DNA from: Rhizosphaericola mali | GTDB taxonomy: Bacteria; Bacteroidota; Bacteroidia; Chitinophagales; Chitinophagaceae | Assembly (NCBI RefSeq): GCF_004337365.2 | Contig: NZ_CP044016.1 | Location: 1,054,001-1,118,000, forward strand | Length of the DNA: 64,000 bases | Direction: 5' to 3' | In this document: positions 25,217-34,879 of the stretch, piece after piece | How positions within the stretch are numbered: position 1 is the first letter of the stretch | Layout: every line of letters starts with the position of its first letter | Position numbers and translations under genes: made by a program | The notes under the pieces: generated by a model | Databases searched by the model: none | What the model was told of the DNA's origin: nothing | Seen by the model: the letters and a program-made list of their open reading frames with translations, nothing else

Positions 25217-26449
25217 ATGTCAATTGTAGTATCACATCCAACTGGAAATCAAAATGTACGTGCTTTGTTGGCCGCATTGGAGAGAAATAATTTATTGAAT
25301 AAATATTTTACAACTGTAGGTTTTAGTGAAAATACTTCTCTTATCAAATTTTTGGGCCCGTTAAAAAATGAAGCCATTAAGAGACTCTATTCAGAAAATA
25401 TTTATCAAAAAACAGAAACTTTTCCATGGTTAGAACTAGGGCGCATATTTGCGAATAAAGCTCATTTGCCTTATTTGACTCAACATGAAAATGGAATTTT
25501 TTCTGTTGACCATATTTATAAAAATATTGATAATCATACCGCAAAATTTTTAGCTAAAAGATCTCTCCATATACAAGGAATATACTCTTACGAAGATTGT
25601 GCGTTTAACTCTTTTAAAGTTGCTAAAGAGCATGGTATGTCTTGTTACTATGAATTGCCTATTGCCTATTGGGCTACAGCGAAATCATTGTTGACGAAAG
25701 AAGCGGATAGGTTGCCTGAGTGGGCAATCACTTTAGGAGGTGGAATTGCGGATAGTGAGGAGAAATTAAATAGGAAATCAACGGAATTAAATTTAGCAGA
25801 TAAAATAATCGTTCCTAGTAAATTTGTGAAAGACTCTTTACCAAAAGAAATTGATTTGCAAAAGGTAATTATGTCTCCTTTTGGATCTCCAAGTATTAAT
25901 CCTCAACTGAAATTGCCAAGTCTGTCTGAATTGAAGACTAGAAAATTAAAAGTGCTTTTTGTAGGGGGTATGGGGCAACGTAAAGGTTTAGGAGATTTAT
26001 TTAATGCTATGAAAACTTTGAATGGAGAAAACGTTGAATTAATCGTTTTAGGTTCGCCTCTAGTTGATTTAGAATTTTATAAAAAACAATATCCTTCATT
26101 TATATATGCTGGGCTAAAACCACACGCAGAAGTATTACAATTGATGTCAGAGTGTGATGTATTTTGTTTGCCTTCCATTGTGGAAGGACGTGCATTAGTT
26201 TTACAAGAAGCAATGAGTCAAGGTTTACCATTGATTATTACGCCTAATACAGGTGGCGAGGATTTGATAGAAGAAGGTAAAACTGGATTTTTAGTGAATT
26301 GTGGAGATCATAACAAGATCGCCGAAAAAATTCAATGGTTAAGTGAACATAAGGAGGAATTGTTGGAAATGAAATATAATGCAATTAAAAAAGCGACATT
26401 GTATTCTTGGGAAGGTTATGGCGATTTAATTGTCAATGGTTTAAATTAG
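25217..26449 (+). CDS. Glycosyltransferase family 4 protein
   Basis: This 410-residue GT-B protein has the acceptor domain start IVVSHPTGNQNVRALLAALE, a hinge segment ADKIIVPSKFVKDSL, then the GT4 donor domain with FVGGMGQRKGLGDLFNAM, CLPSIVEGRALVLQEAMSQGLPLIITPNTGGEDLIEEG (E-x7-E). It is expected to act in the cytoplasm on the undecaprenyl-linked oligosaccharide. The sugar specificity is unknown. It is close-packed with its neighbours, 4 and 6 bases away. Confidence 0.88.
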   Translation: MSIVVSHPTGNQNVRALLAALERNNLLNKYFTTVGFSENTSLIKFLGPLKNEAIKRLYSENIYQKTETFPWLELGRIFANKAHLPYLTQHENGIFSVDHIYKNIDNHTAKFLAKRSLHIQGIYSYEDCAFNSFKVAKEHGMSCYYELPIAYWATAKSLLTKEADRLPEWAITLGGGIADSEEKLNRKSTELNLADKIIVPSKFVKDSLPKEIDLQKVIMSPFGSPSINPQLKLPSLSELKTRKLKVLFVGGMGQRKGLGDLFNAMKTLNGENVELIVLGSPLVDLEFYKKQYPSFIYAGLKPHAEVLQLMSECDVFCLPSIVEGRALVLQEAMSQGLPLIITPNTGGEDLIEEGKTGFLVNCGDHNKIAEKIQWLSEHKEELLEMKYNAIKKATLYSWEGYGDLIVNGLN

Positions 26450-26455
26450 TAATGA

Positions 26456-27748
26456 ATGTTTTCTGATCTAAAAATATATTTCAAACAGTGCAGTATAGAC
26501 AAAAAATTAGTTTGGCTATATTTTTTCTTGTTAATTTTTGAAGGTGCGTTAAGGAAGTGGGTATTACCATTTCTTGCGACACCCTTATTAATTGTAAGAG
26601 ATCCGATCGCAATTTATATTATCTATCTTTCTTTCAAAAAGCATTATTTTCCTTGGAATGGTTATGTTTTAGCCGCGTTCTTATATACAGGGATAGCCAT
26701 AGGTACTACTTTGTTTCTTGGACATCATAATATTTGGGTGGCACTCTATGGGGCGCGTATCAGTTTATTTCATTTTCCACTGATCTTTTTGATCGGAAAG
26801 ATATTCAATAAAAATGATGTTATTCAATTAGGAAAAGTTACATTGTTACTAAGTATTGGAATGATTCTTTTGGTTGGTATTCAATATTTTTCGCCACAAT
26901 CAGCTTGGGTAAATAAAGGTATTGGGGATGAATCTGAGGGGTCTGGTTTTAGTGGAGCCAATGGATTTTTTAGAGTTCCAGGTACATTTTCATTTACCAA
27001 TGGATTGACATTGTTTTTTGGACTTGTTGCTGTATTTGTATTATATTTTTGGATGTCTGGTATACGAGTATTAATCCCCAAATTCTTATTATATTTAGGA
27101 ACGGGTAGTTTATTACTAGCAATACCATTGGTAATGAGTCGAGGATTAATCGCCTCCATACTTATAATCATATTATTGTCTATGCCGATTGCGATGTATA
27201 ATCGAAAATATTTGATTCAAATAATCGTATTACTAGCCTCCACAACTGTCGCATTTATTTTATGTTATAATATTCCTTTCGTAAAGACCGCCGCGGATTC
27301 TTTTTTAATCAGATTTACAAGTGCCAGTGAAGCAGAAGGTGGTGTTAAAGGTACTTTTCTAAATCGAGCTATTGGAGGTATCGTGGCAGGCGTCAAGGCG
27401 GATCCTAATCATTTTTGGGGACAAGGTTTAGGTATGGGTACCAATGCGGGTGCAAAAATATTGACGGGGAATGCCGGTGATTTTTTAATTTCAGAAACCG
27501 AATGGGGACGTATTGTCGGAGAGTCTGGTATATTGCTAGGAATGGTTTTTATTGGTGCTAGATTAATACTGAGTATACAATTGTTTTTTAAATCTTTACA
27601 AGTGCTAAAAGTGGGAAATATTTTACCTATATTAATATTTGGAAATGTAGGAATGACCATAATACAAGCCCAATATGCACAGCCTACAGCGTTAGGATTT
27701 TCAATTTTAGGTGCAGGTCTATTATTGGCAAGTTTAAATGATGCTTAA
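26456..27748 (+). CDS. O-antigen ligase/polymerase-like membrane protein (putative Wzy)
   Basis: This 430-residue protein has about 10-12 transmembrane helices and a large periplasmic loop in the C-terminal half (about residues 285-350, with FTSASEAEGGVKGTFLNR and HFWGQGLGMGTNAGAK). This is the layout of Wzy polymerases and O-antigen ligases. The cluster also has a flippase, a Wzc-like co-polymerase and a Wza-like exporter, and no other polymerase is present. A Wzy role, joining flipped repeat units in the periplasm, is therefore the best inference. Sequence similarity between Wzy proteins is always low, so confirmation would need structure comparison. Confidence 0.8.
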   Translation: MFSDLKIYFKQCSIDKKLVWLYFFLLIFEGALRKWVLPFLATPLLIVRDPIAIYIIYLSFKKHYFPWNGYVLAAFLYTGIAIGTTLFLGHHNIWVALYGARISLFHFPLIFLIGKIFNKNDVIQLGKVTLLLSIGMILLVGIQYFSPQSAWVNKGIGDESEGSGFSGANGFFRVPGTFSFTNGLTLFFGLVAVFVLYFWMSGIRVLIPKFLLYLGTGSLLLAIPLVMSRGLIASILIIILLSMPIAMYNRKYLIQIIVLLASTTVAFILCYNIPFVKTAADSFLIRFTSASEAEGGVKGTFLNRAIGGIVAGVKADPNHFWGQGLGMGTNAGAKILTGNAGDFLISETEWGRIVGESGILLGMVFIGARLILSIQLFFKSLQVLKVGNILPILIFGNVGMTIIQAQYAQPTALGFSILGAGLLLASLNDA

Positions 27749-27751
27749 AAC

Positions 27752-28738
27752 ATGAAGATTACTTATTTTTTTAGAAATATTAAATGTGGCTACTCCATCC
27801 AGCACGTTTTTGATTCAGTTATACCTGAGATTGCACAGACGAATGAAATTGAAATTATTCATGTTCCATCTCCTAATAGCATGCCTTGGGATGTAGTTAA
27901 AAATGCAGTATTCACATTTAAAAATAAAAATAAGAATGGAATTAATCATATAACTGGGCATATTCATGACAGTATTTTAGGATTATGGAAATGTAAGACT
28001 GTCGTGACATTTCACGATCTGGTATTTATTGATAATGTAAAAAATCCAATTAAGCGTTTTTATAAATGGCTATTTTGGTTGTATCTACCAGTGAAATTAG
28101 CAGATAAAATAACTTGTATTTCAACCCAAACAAAAAACAATGTTTTGAAGTATGTAAAGACAAATAAGCTTTCTGTTATCTATAATCCGATAGATCCTGC
28201 ATATAAATATTCACCTAAAAAGTTTAATAAAGAGAAGCCTGTAATTTTACATATAGGCACTGGGTGGAATAAAAATCTATTGATTACTATTGATAGTTTA
28301 AAAGATATTTCATGTCATTTACGGATTGTAGGTTTGCTCGATCAAGAACAGATTAACTATTTGAAAATATCCAATATTAACTATTCAAATGTTTTGGATT
28401 TAACTGATCAAGAAATTCAAAATGAATATATTAATTGCGATATAGTAAGTTTTGTTTCAATTTATGAAGGATTCGGTATGCCTATTATCGAAGGACAAAT
28501 GATAGGTCGGCCAGTTGTGACATCTAATATAGAGCCCTTATTAGAAGTTGGCGATAATGCCGCACTATTCGTAGATCCTAAAAATGTGGATGAAATTAAA
28601 GGTGCATTTATAAAAATTATTCAAGACGATACATTTCGCGAAAATTTAATAGTAAAAGGTCAAGAAAATGTCCGTCGCTTTGATCCAAAAATAATCGCCT
28701 CTCAGTATAATGATTTGTATAAACAAATGCTTCAATAA
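27752..28738 (+). CDS. Glycosyltransferase family 4 protein
   Basis: This 328-residue GT-B transferase has FRNIKCGYSIQHVF in the N-terminal domain, a VVTFHDLVF strand and the ADKITCISTQTKNNV hinge. The donor site is VSIYEGFGMPIIEGQMIGRPVVTSNIEPLLEVGDNAA, where the E-x7-E glutamates flank GFGMPII. It should add a sugar to the repeat unit. Its stop codon shares one base with the next start (TAATG), a sign of translational coupling. Confidence 0.88.
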   Translation: MKITYFFRNIKCGYSIQHVFDSVIPEIAQTNEIEIIHVPSPNSMPWDVVKNAVFTFKNKNKNGINHITGHIHDSILGLWKCKTVVTFHDLVFIDNVKNPIKRFYKWLFWLYLPVKLADKITCISTQTKNNVLKYVKTNKLSVIYNPIDPAYKYSPKKFNKEKPVILHIGTGWNKNLLITIDSLKDISCHLRIVGLLDQEQINYLKISNINYSNVLDLTDQEIQNEYINCDIVSFVSIYEGFGMPIIEGQMIGRPVVTSNIEPLLEVGDNAALFVDPKNVDEIKGAFIKIIQDDTFRENLIVKGQENVRRFDPKIIASQYNDLYKQMLQ

Positions 28739-29883
28739 TGAACATATTGCATTCCATATCATCCATGTCTCCTAAAGCTGGTGGCGTAAGTCAAGCATTA
28801 AGAAACTTAATCCCCAATTTAATACAATTAGGATGTCAAAACGAAGTTGTATGTTTTGATTCTTCCGGGGAGGTGTATGGTGTTAAGGACGATTTTCTTG
28901 TTCATAAAATTGGACCTTCAAAAACCCCCTATGCATATGTTGCTCAATATCAAAGTTGGTTAAAACAAAATATTGATAAGTTTGATGTTGTCATCATACA
29001 CGGTTTATGGCTATATAATAGTTATGGCACCTATCTTTTCCTAAAAAACATTCCTAATATTAAGCTGTATGTCATGCCACATGGAATGCTAGACCCATAT
29101 TTTCAAAAAACGGCTGATCGTAAATTAAAAGCTTTCAGAAATGAAATTATTTGGTCAATGTTAGAGAAAAAAGTGATCAATAATGCTACTGGTGTGCTGT
29201 TTACTTGTGAACGAGAAATGGACTTAGCAAATGAAACATTTAAGAATTATCACCCTAGAAAGAAAATTAATGTTGGCATGGGGGTCGCTAAGCCACCTGT
29301 ATTTAAACAAGAAATGCAGGATGAATTTTTGAAAATTGCCCAATTAAAAAAAGACGAACCTTATTGGCTATTTTTAAGCAGGATAGATATCAAAAAAGGT
29401 ATTGATCTTTTGCTACAAGCATATAAAAAATTATCACAAAATAATAGTAATTTACCAAAATTAGTAGTTGCTGGTCCGATTGAAAGTTCATATGCACAAG
29501 ACTTGATTCAAACGTATGGCGGGGAAAAAAATATTTTATTTACTGGAATGTTACTAGGAAATGCTAAATGGGGAGCTATATACGCTGCCGCAGTTTTTAT
29601 ATTACCGAGTCATCAAGAAAATTTTGGTATAGCTGTGGTGGAAGCAATGGCTTGTGCTATACCTGTTGCTATTACCAATCAGGTCAATATTTACCCTGAA
29701 ATAGAAAAAGCAAATGCGGGATTTATTTTTAATGATAATGAAGCTGGACTTGAATTAGTTTTAAATAAATTGATTAATGTTTCCCAAGAAGAACTAACAA
29801 CTATAGGTAATAATGCGTTGCAATGTTATGATGACTTATATACACCATTAGATGCAGCACATAATTTTATGAATAAAATTTAA
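28738..29883 (+). CDS. Glycosyltransferase family 4 protein
   Basis: This 381-residue GT-B transferase has the acceptor loop SMSPKAGGVSQALRNL at the N-terminus, YVMPHGMLDPY in the middle, and the donor domain FLSRIDIKKGIDLLLQAYKKL, then LPSHQENFGIAVVEAMACAIPVAIT with E-x7-E glutamates. The PHGMLD segment is common in colanic-acid-type and related exopolysaccharide transferases. It overlaps the previous gene by one base and lies 3 bases before the acetyltransferase gene. Confidence 0.88.
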   Translation: MNILHSISSMSPKAGGVSQALRNLIPNLIQLGCQNEVVCFDSSGEVYGVKDDFLVHKIGPSKTPYAYVAQYQSWLKQNIDKFDVVIIHGLWLYNSYGTYLFLKNIPNIKLYVMPHGMLDPYFQKTADRKLKAFRNEIIWSMLEKKVINNATGVLFTCEREMDLANETFKNYHPRKKINVGMGVAKPPVFKQEMQDEFLKIAQLKKDEPYWLFLSRIDIKKGIDLLLQAYKKLSQNNSNLPKLVVAGPIESSYAQDLIQTYGGEKNILFTGMLLGNAKWGAIYAAAVFILPSHQENFGIAVVEAMACAIPVAITNQVNIYPEIEKANAGFIFNDNEAGLELVLNKLINVSQEELTTIGNNALQCYDDLYTPLDAAHNFMNKI

Positions 29884-29886
29884 GTT

Positions 29887-30438
29887 ATGACTGAGGTAAA
29901 TAAAGATACCTATACCGGAGCTTCATTTTCTATAAATAATAGGATTAAAAGGGTTGTTTGGAACAGTGTATATACATTATTATTTCGTTATTCTCCTAGG
30001 CCTTTCCATAGTTGGAGAGCTTTCCTTTTAAAATTATTCGGGGCTACAGTTGGAAAAAATGTTCACGTATATCCGGCTGTCAAAATTTGGGCACCATGGA
30101 ATTTAATTTTAAATGATGAATGTGGTATAGGTAATGGTGCTCAGATTTACAATCAAGGGCAAATTACACTCGGATATCGGTCAATTATTTCACAAGGAGT
30201 TTATTTATGTGCGGGTACTCACGATTATACGAAACGCGGCCATCCATTAGTCACAGCACCTATTGTTGTTGGCGCTCATGCGTGGGTTGCTGCAGAGGCT
30301 TTTGTGCATCCAGGTGTTACGATTGGAGAAGGTGCAGTTGTCGGGGCTCGTTCTGTGGTAGTAAAAGATATACCGAAATGGATGGTATGTGCTGGTAATC
30401 CATGTAAGCCATTAAAAGAGCGTTTATTTGTTGATTAA
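29887..30438 (+). CDS. WcaF-like acetyltransferase, hexapeptide-repeat family
   Basis: This 183-residue protein has the left-handed beta-helix pattern of hexapeptide acyltransferases: ATVGKNVHVYP, IGNGAQIYNQGQI, ISQGVYLCAGTHDY, IVVGAHAWVAAEAFVHPGVTIGEGAVVGARSVVVKD. The C-terminus KWMVCAGNPCKPLKER is typical. The catalytic His is probably in GTHDY. It resembles colanic acid acetyltransferase WcaF, including the N-terminal RPFHSWRAFLLKLFGA helix. It likely O-acetylates a sugar of the repeat unit. Confidence 0.88.
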   Translation: MTEVNKDTYTGASFSINNRIKRVVWNSVYTLLFRYSPRPFHSWRAFLLKLFGATVGKNVHVYPAVKIWAPWNLILNDECGIGNGAQIYNQGQITLGYRSIISQGVYLCAGTHDYTKRGHPLVTAPIVVGAHAWVAAEAFVHPGVTIGEGAVVGARSVVVKDIPKWMVCAGNPCKPLKERLFVD

Positions 30439-30448
30439 ATTTTGATAA

Positions 30449-31351
30449 ATGTTAGATATTTCAACTATAATATTAACGTATAACGAAGAACTGCATATTG
30501 AAAGATGTGTACGTAACGCATTGAAATTTTCAAAAAATGTGTTTATTGTAGATTCTTTTTCTACAGATAATACTAAACAAATTGCAGAGCATTTAGGTGC
30601 GAAAGTGATTCAGAATAAATGGGAAAATAATCATGCTCGTCAATTTAATTATGGATTAAAAAACTTGCCTATCGATACTAAATGGGTTTTTCGTCTTGAT
30701 GCTGATGAATATCTGTCAGATGCGTTGATTGCGGAAATGCATGAAAAACTTCCTAAATTGTCTATTGATGTAACAGGCGTCGTTATGGAACGAAAAATGA
30801 TTTTTCTTGGGCGGCAAATTAATAAAGGAAATGTAAAATGGAATATGTTGCGTTTGTTCCAATTTAATAAAGGTGAATGTGAAGATCGGTGGATGGATGA
30901 ACATATTGTCTTAAAAGAAGGACGATCAATACTTTTTGATAATTGCTTTTACGATGATAATCAAAATTCATTAGGGTGGTGGATTCAAAAACATGACAAT
31001 TATAGTATCCGCGAGGCGATAGAATTGTTGAATGTAGACATCGACATATTACCAGAGGCTTCTTCAAACATATCTGGTGCTATGTCTGAGGATGCAGCTG
31101 AAAAAAGAAAGAAAAAAGAGAAATATAACAGAATGCCTCTTTTTTGGAGAAGTTTTTATTATTTTATTTATCGCTATTTTTTCAAATTGGGATTTATAGA
31201 GGGAAAAGAAGGATTTTTGTGGCACTTTTTTCAAGGTTGGTGGTATCGTACTTTAGTGGATGCAAAAATTTTTGAAATAAAAAAGAATTGCGGAACCGAT
31301 AAAACAAAAATCATAGATTACTTGAATAAAAAGTATCATATTTATATTTAA
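30449..31351 (+). CDS. Glycosyltransferase family 2 protein (WaaE/KdtX-like)
   Basis: This 300-residue GT-A transferase begins with STIILTYNEELHIERCVRNAL, has VFIVDSFSTDNT, and carries the metal-binding FRLDADEYL (D-x-D). The C-terminal FWRSFYYFIYRYFFKLGFIEGKEG segment is amphipathic and likely membrane-associated, as in the WaaE group. It should transfer a sugar with inversion. The neighbouring genes are on the same strand, 10 bases before and 44 bases after. Confidence 0.88.
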   Translation: MLDISTIILTYNEELHIERCVRNALKFSKNVFIVDSFSTDNTKQIAEHLGAKVIQNKWENNHARQFNYGLKNLPIDTKWVFRLDADEYLSDALIAEMHEKLPKLSIDVTGVVMERKMIFLGRQINKGNVKWNMLRLFQFNKGECEDRWMDEHIVLKEGRSILFDNCFYDDNQNSLGWWIQKHDNYSIREAIELLNVDIDILPEASSNISGAMSEDAAEKRKKKEKYNRMPLFWRSFYYFIYRYFFKLGFIEGKEGFLWHFFQGWWYRTLVDAKIFEIKKNCGTDKTKIIDYLNKKYHIYI

Positions 31352-31375
31352 AATTGGCGTCACCAATTCATTTTT
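31352..31375 (+). terminator. Weak hairpin after the GT2 gene
   Basis: A 6-bp stem (31352-31357 with 31363-31368), a 5-base loop and a five-T run (31371-31375) lie in the 44-base gap between two glycosyltransferase genes. The stem is short and A+T-rich at its base, so it may only attenuate. Confidence 0.35.
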
Positions 31376-31395
31376 AAATTATAAGAAAATAGAGC

Positions 31396-32337
31396 GTGAA
31401 AGAGGTTAAAATTTCAATTGGCATTCCAACATATAACAGATTAAATTTTTTAAAACTTGCATTAGATTCTTGTTTAAATCAATCATTGACACCATATGAA
31501 ATAATTATTGGTGATGATTCAAGCAATGATGAAACAGAAGATTACATAACTAACCTTAATTGTAATATTAAAATTGTATACGTGCACAATCGGCCAGGTT
31601 TAGGTCAGGGTAAAAATATCAATAAAATAGTTGCTCAAATAGATACAGTCTCGCATAAATTTTTGCTTTTACATGATGATGATTTATTAGAACCCAACGC
31701 TTTATTAGATCTATTTTCTGCCGTGGAGCATGAAACTTCTCCTTGTGTTTCGTTTGGAAAGCAATTCATAATGGAAGAAAATGGCTCAAAGGATATGGAG
31801 CACACCGAATATTATAATAATCTATATGGGCGAACATTAGAAAAGCTGCAACATCCATTTTCCTCAGTTGAGTCCGCATTATTTCAGCAATTTCCCAATA
31901 ATGGCTATTTGATGGATAATATATTTTTTAAAACAGAACCGTATATCTATCCTGAAAACGAAAAAAAAATTGGAGGGGCTGTTGATTTTGATTTTGGGGT
32001 AAGGCTAGCTCAAATGGAATACAAATTCATATTTGTAAACAAGTATATATCAGATTACCGATTGACGGCAGTATCTCTATTGCGTAATGGCAATGATGGG
32101 AGTAATTATGCTTATTCAGTAGTGAAAAAAATTCCGAAAAGCAAAGAACTTAATGAAAATACAAGATCTGTTTGTCTGGATCGTTTTGTAAGACAAGCCA
32201 TTGTGAGGGCTGTCAGAGATGGAAATTCTAAAGAAGCAATAAGTTTGTTTTTTGATGGTCCACATAGAAAATATATATTTACATTGGGTGGTTTAAAGCG
32301 GGCTATGTTAGTAATAAAATCTTTTATTTTTCATTAA
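31396..32337 (+). CDS. Glycosyltransferase family 2 protein
   Basis: This 313-residue GT-A transferase starts with GTG. It has the N-terminal SIGIPTYNRLNFLKLALDSCLNQS, IIIGDDSSNDET, VYVHNRPGLG and the D-x-D site FLLLHDDDLLEPNA. It is the last plus-strand gene of this block. Its last 14 bases overlap the 3' end of the convergent gene at 32324-33307. Substrate unknown. Confidence 0.87.
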   Translation: MKEVKISIGIPTYNRLNFLKLALDSCLNQSLTPYEIIIGDDSSNDETEDYITNLNCNIKIVYVHNRPGLGQGKNINKIVAQIDTVSHKFLLLHDDDLLEPNALLDLFSAVEHETSPCVSFGKQFIMEENGSKDMEHTEYYNNLYGRTLEKLQHPFSSVESALFQQFPNNGYLMDNIFFKTEPYIYPENEKKIGGAVDFDFGVRLAQMEYKFIFVNKYISDYRLTAVSLLRNGNDGSNYAYSVVKKIPKSKELNENTRSVCLDRFVRQAIVRAVRDGNSKEAISLFFDGPHRKYIFTLGGLKRAMLVIKSFIFH

Positions 32338-33307
32338 ATAATTTTTCAACTTGAGCAAGTTTCATTTCTAATAACTTAGCTTTTTTATCCATCGAGCCAA
32401 ATGATAGTACTATTCTATGATTTTTAATGGCCATACCTCCACAAAATTCAACACTTTGACGTTTCTCTAAGAAAAATGATTTTGATATTTTCTTAATTTG
32501 TAAGTCCTTGGAGAATTTGATAAATTTATGAATATAAAATTTACCTCCATGTTTGGCATAATTACGCTTATGTATCACAGCTAAATAACCATCTTCATAT
32601 TGTACTAATTGTGAAGAACCGCTGAATCTTTCTAATTCATTAAAGATAGGGTATTCATTGGCGTGTATAAATTCTAATGTGTTGATATTAAATATCTTTA
32701 GGGGATGTAAACTATAAATTACAGCCATTTCAGTTTCTAAGTTTGTTGTAACTACAGGCATCCAATTTTTTTCAGTGGAATTAAGATTGTTAGCGGTGAT
32801 ATATTTAATAATTTTATGAATTTTACCTTCGAGTTGACCTAAAATCATAGTATTAACCTTTAATTCTAGGTTACAAGTTGTACTTAAAATATAGGTGTTA
32901 TTGCCGTGCTTAAATATACGACCATCCTCAAAGCCACTTTGAACAAGTTGTGCTGATATATTGGTTAATTCTGGAGATACTTCGAATGAGGATTGAATAG
33001 CAAAATTATTATCAAAATTAATTTTCCAAATTTTGTTAATAAGATTTGGCCCATGTACAGTCCAGTTTCTTCCAAATTTATCGATCGTGGTATTATGAAT
33101 TCGAATAATTACTTTCCAACCATTTTCGGTACTTAATATAGATGGATTACATAATGTTAGGTTTTCTGGTAGTGTTACTTTTAAATCAATTACAGATAAT
33201 CGAAACATATTTTTTAAAACCGGAAATTTTATTAATTCTATCTTATATGATATATATTTTAATATGTTTATCGAATGTTTAAACAAATAAGTAGGAGTAA
33301 GTTTCAT
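32324..33307 (-). CDS. Beta-propeller glycoside-enzyme-like protein (GH43/GH130-like)
   Basis: This 327-residue protein is the only minus-strand gene of the polysaccharide cluster. It has no signal peptide. Short repeated blade-like segments suggest a five-bladed propeller as in GH43, GH32/68 and GH130 enzymes: NPSILSTENGW, FEDGRIFKHGNNTYIL, KNWMPVV, FSGSSQLVQYEDGYLAVIHKR, and VEFCGGMAIKNHRIVLSFGSMD. The order of FEDGR, KNWMP, GSSQ and GG reminds me of GH130 phosphorylases and related mannosyl enzymes, but this is a pattern-level call. As a cytoplasmic protein in a mannose-linked cluster it could be a transferase or phosphorylase. It overlaps the convergent GT2 gene by 14 bases. Confidence 0.6.
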   Translation of the reverse strand: MKLTPTYLFKHSINILKYISYKIELIKFPVLKNMFRLSVIDLKVTLPENLTLCNPSILSTENGWKVIIRIHNTTIDKFGRNWTVHGPNLINKIWKINFDNNFAIQSSFEVSPELTNISAQLVQSGFEDGRIFKHGNNTYILSTTCNLELKVNTMILGQLEGKIHKIIKYITANNLNSTEKNWMPVVTTNLETEMAVIYSLHPLKIFNINTLEFIHANEYPIFNELERFSGSSQLVQYEDGYLAVIHKRNYAKHGGKFYIHKFIKFSKDLQIKKISKSFFLEKRQSVEFCGGMAIKNHRIVLSFGSMDKKAKLLEMKLAQVEKLFNEK

Positions 33308-33561
33308 TTTGCAGCATTTGGTTTTTTAACAGTATTGCCAATAGAACGATACTTTCTATAATTTAGTTTGTTTTATATTTATTAGTATGTATTAATATAT
33401 GATTATTGTCAATTTCTCAATAAATATTAATATAAAAGTGTAAAAAAAACAATTTATTTGTATTTGCATCGTTAAGAGTGTCAACCCTGATATAATTAAA
33501 CGGCTTAAGAAACATCAACAATTATGAAAGTAATTGTAATCATTTATTACATTTTTGGATC

Positions 33562-34797
33562 ATGCGAATTTTAATCTATGGAATTAATTTTACACCAGAA
33601 CTAACCGGTATTGGAAAATATACTGGAGAGATGGTGGATTGGCTAAATGAAAGAGGACACTTTATTAAGATCATTACAGCCAAGCCTTATTATCCTCAAT
33701 GGAAAGTAAATGAGGAATATAAAAAAGGATATTGGAAGTCTGAAAAAAAAATGAATATCATGGTGAACAGAGTTCCTATGTATGTTCCTTCAAAACCAGA
33801 TTCCGTTAAACGTATTTTGCATGAATTATCTTTTCAGACTAATTCTCTTCCATATTGGCTTGGTACTTTTTTTCAAAAAAAATATGATGTAGTTATTTGC
33901 ATCACTCCAGCTTTTCATTTAGGCTTTTTGCCATTGATTTATTGCAAATTACGTAGAAGTAAATTTTGGACACATATTCAGGATTTGCAAGTTGATGCAG
34001 CCAAAGAGTTGAAAATGATTAACAATGAAGTGGTTTTAAATGTTATGTTTGGACTTGAAAATTTTCTATTAAGAAATAGCGATATAATCTCCTCTATTAG
34101 TAAAGGAATGATAGATAAGATTAAAAAGAAAAATATTCAAGATACTCCAGTCTTAAATTTTCCTAATTGGGTAGATAATAAAGTTATATATCCAATCTCT
34201 AAAGAAAATTCTTTACGTAGTAAACTTGGATTTTCCCAAGAGGATATAATACTCTTGTATTCAGGCAATCTGGGAGAAAAGCAAGGGTTAGAAATTATGG
34301 TACATGTTGCGTCTCGTTTTTCTTTGGATGAAAAAATTAATTTCGTTATTTGTGGTTCTGGAGGTAATAAACATCAACTTGAGGCATTAGCCAAAGAGGC
34401 TGAATTGAAAAATTTATTTTTCTTTCCCTTACAACCTTATGAAGATCTTTCAAAATTACTTGCCATCGCAGATGTTCATTTAATTTTACAGAAAAAATCA
34501 GCATCAGATCTAGTAATGCCATCTAAATTAACGGGTATATTAGCTTGTGGTGGTTTAGCTATAGTTTCTGCGGTAGAAAATACCTCTCTTTACGATGTCA
34601 TATTTGAAAACAATTTAGGTATTTTAATAGAACCTGAGTCTGTGGACGCATTAGAAAATGGCATTAGGCAAGCGCTTGAACAATCCAATGAAAAACTAAA
34701 ACAAAATGCCTTAGATTATGCGAGAAAATATCTAGACAAAGATGCAATACTTACACAGTTTGAGTCTGATCTACAAATTGTTTCTGGAAAAAAATAA
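33562..34797 (+). CDS. WcaI-like glycosyltransferase family 4 protein
   Basis: This 411-residue GT-B transferase resembles the colanic acid transferase WcaI. The N-terminus YGINFTPELTGIGKYTGEMVDWL is nearly diagnostic, followed by ITAKPYYPQW, the HIQDLQVDAA strand and VLNFPNWVD. The donor region is YSGNLGEKQGLE..., with PSKLTGILACGG. After the 254-base gap at 33308-33561, which contains no clear gene, it starts a second plus-strand block that continues to two Wzi-like genes. The gap should hold its promoter. Confidence 0.9.
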   Translation: MRILIYGINFTPELTGIGKYTGEMVDWLNERGHFIKIITAKPYYPQWKVNEEYKKGYWKSEKKMNIMVNRVPMYVPSKPDSVKRILHELSFQTNSLPYWLGTFFQKKYDVVICITPAFHLGFLPLIYCKLRRSKFWTHIQDLQVDAAKELKMINNEVVLNVMFGLENFLLRNSDIISSISKGMIDKIKKKNIQDTPVLNFPNWVDNKVIYPISKENSLRSKLGFSQEDIILLYSGNLGEKQGLEIMVHVASRFSLDEKINFVICGSGGNKHQLEALAKEAELKNLFFFPLQPYEDLSKLLAIADVHLILQKKSASDLVMPSKLTGILACGGLAIVSAVENTSLYDVIFENNLGILIEPESVDALENGIRQALEQSNEKLKQNALDYARKYLDKDAILTQFESDLQIVSGKK

Positions 34798-34809
34798 GCA
34801 TCTTGGTCT

Positions 34810-34817
34810 TATTTTTG
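34810..34817 (+). promoter_or_regulatory. Possible -7 element upstream of the Wzi-like genes
   Basis: TATTTTTG matches the Bacteroidota TAnnTTTG element, 63 bases upstream of the first Wzi-like start and just downstream of the WcaI-like stop. No good -33 TTTG is visible at the right spacing, so the call is tentative. Confidence 0.3.
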
Positions 34818-34879
34818 CGTTTAGCTAACAAATATTTTTATCTTCGTTTATAATTTATTCACACCATATTGTGCTTATT

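Noticed and set aside
33524-33574. 16-residue peptide frame overlapping the WcaI-like start
   Set aside because: It is short, A/T-rich and without leader-peptide features such as a codon run or terminator. Chance is likely.
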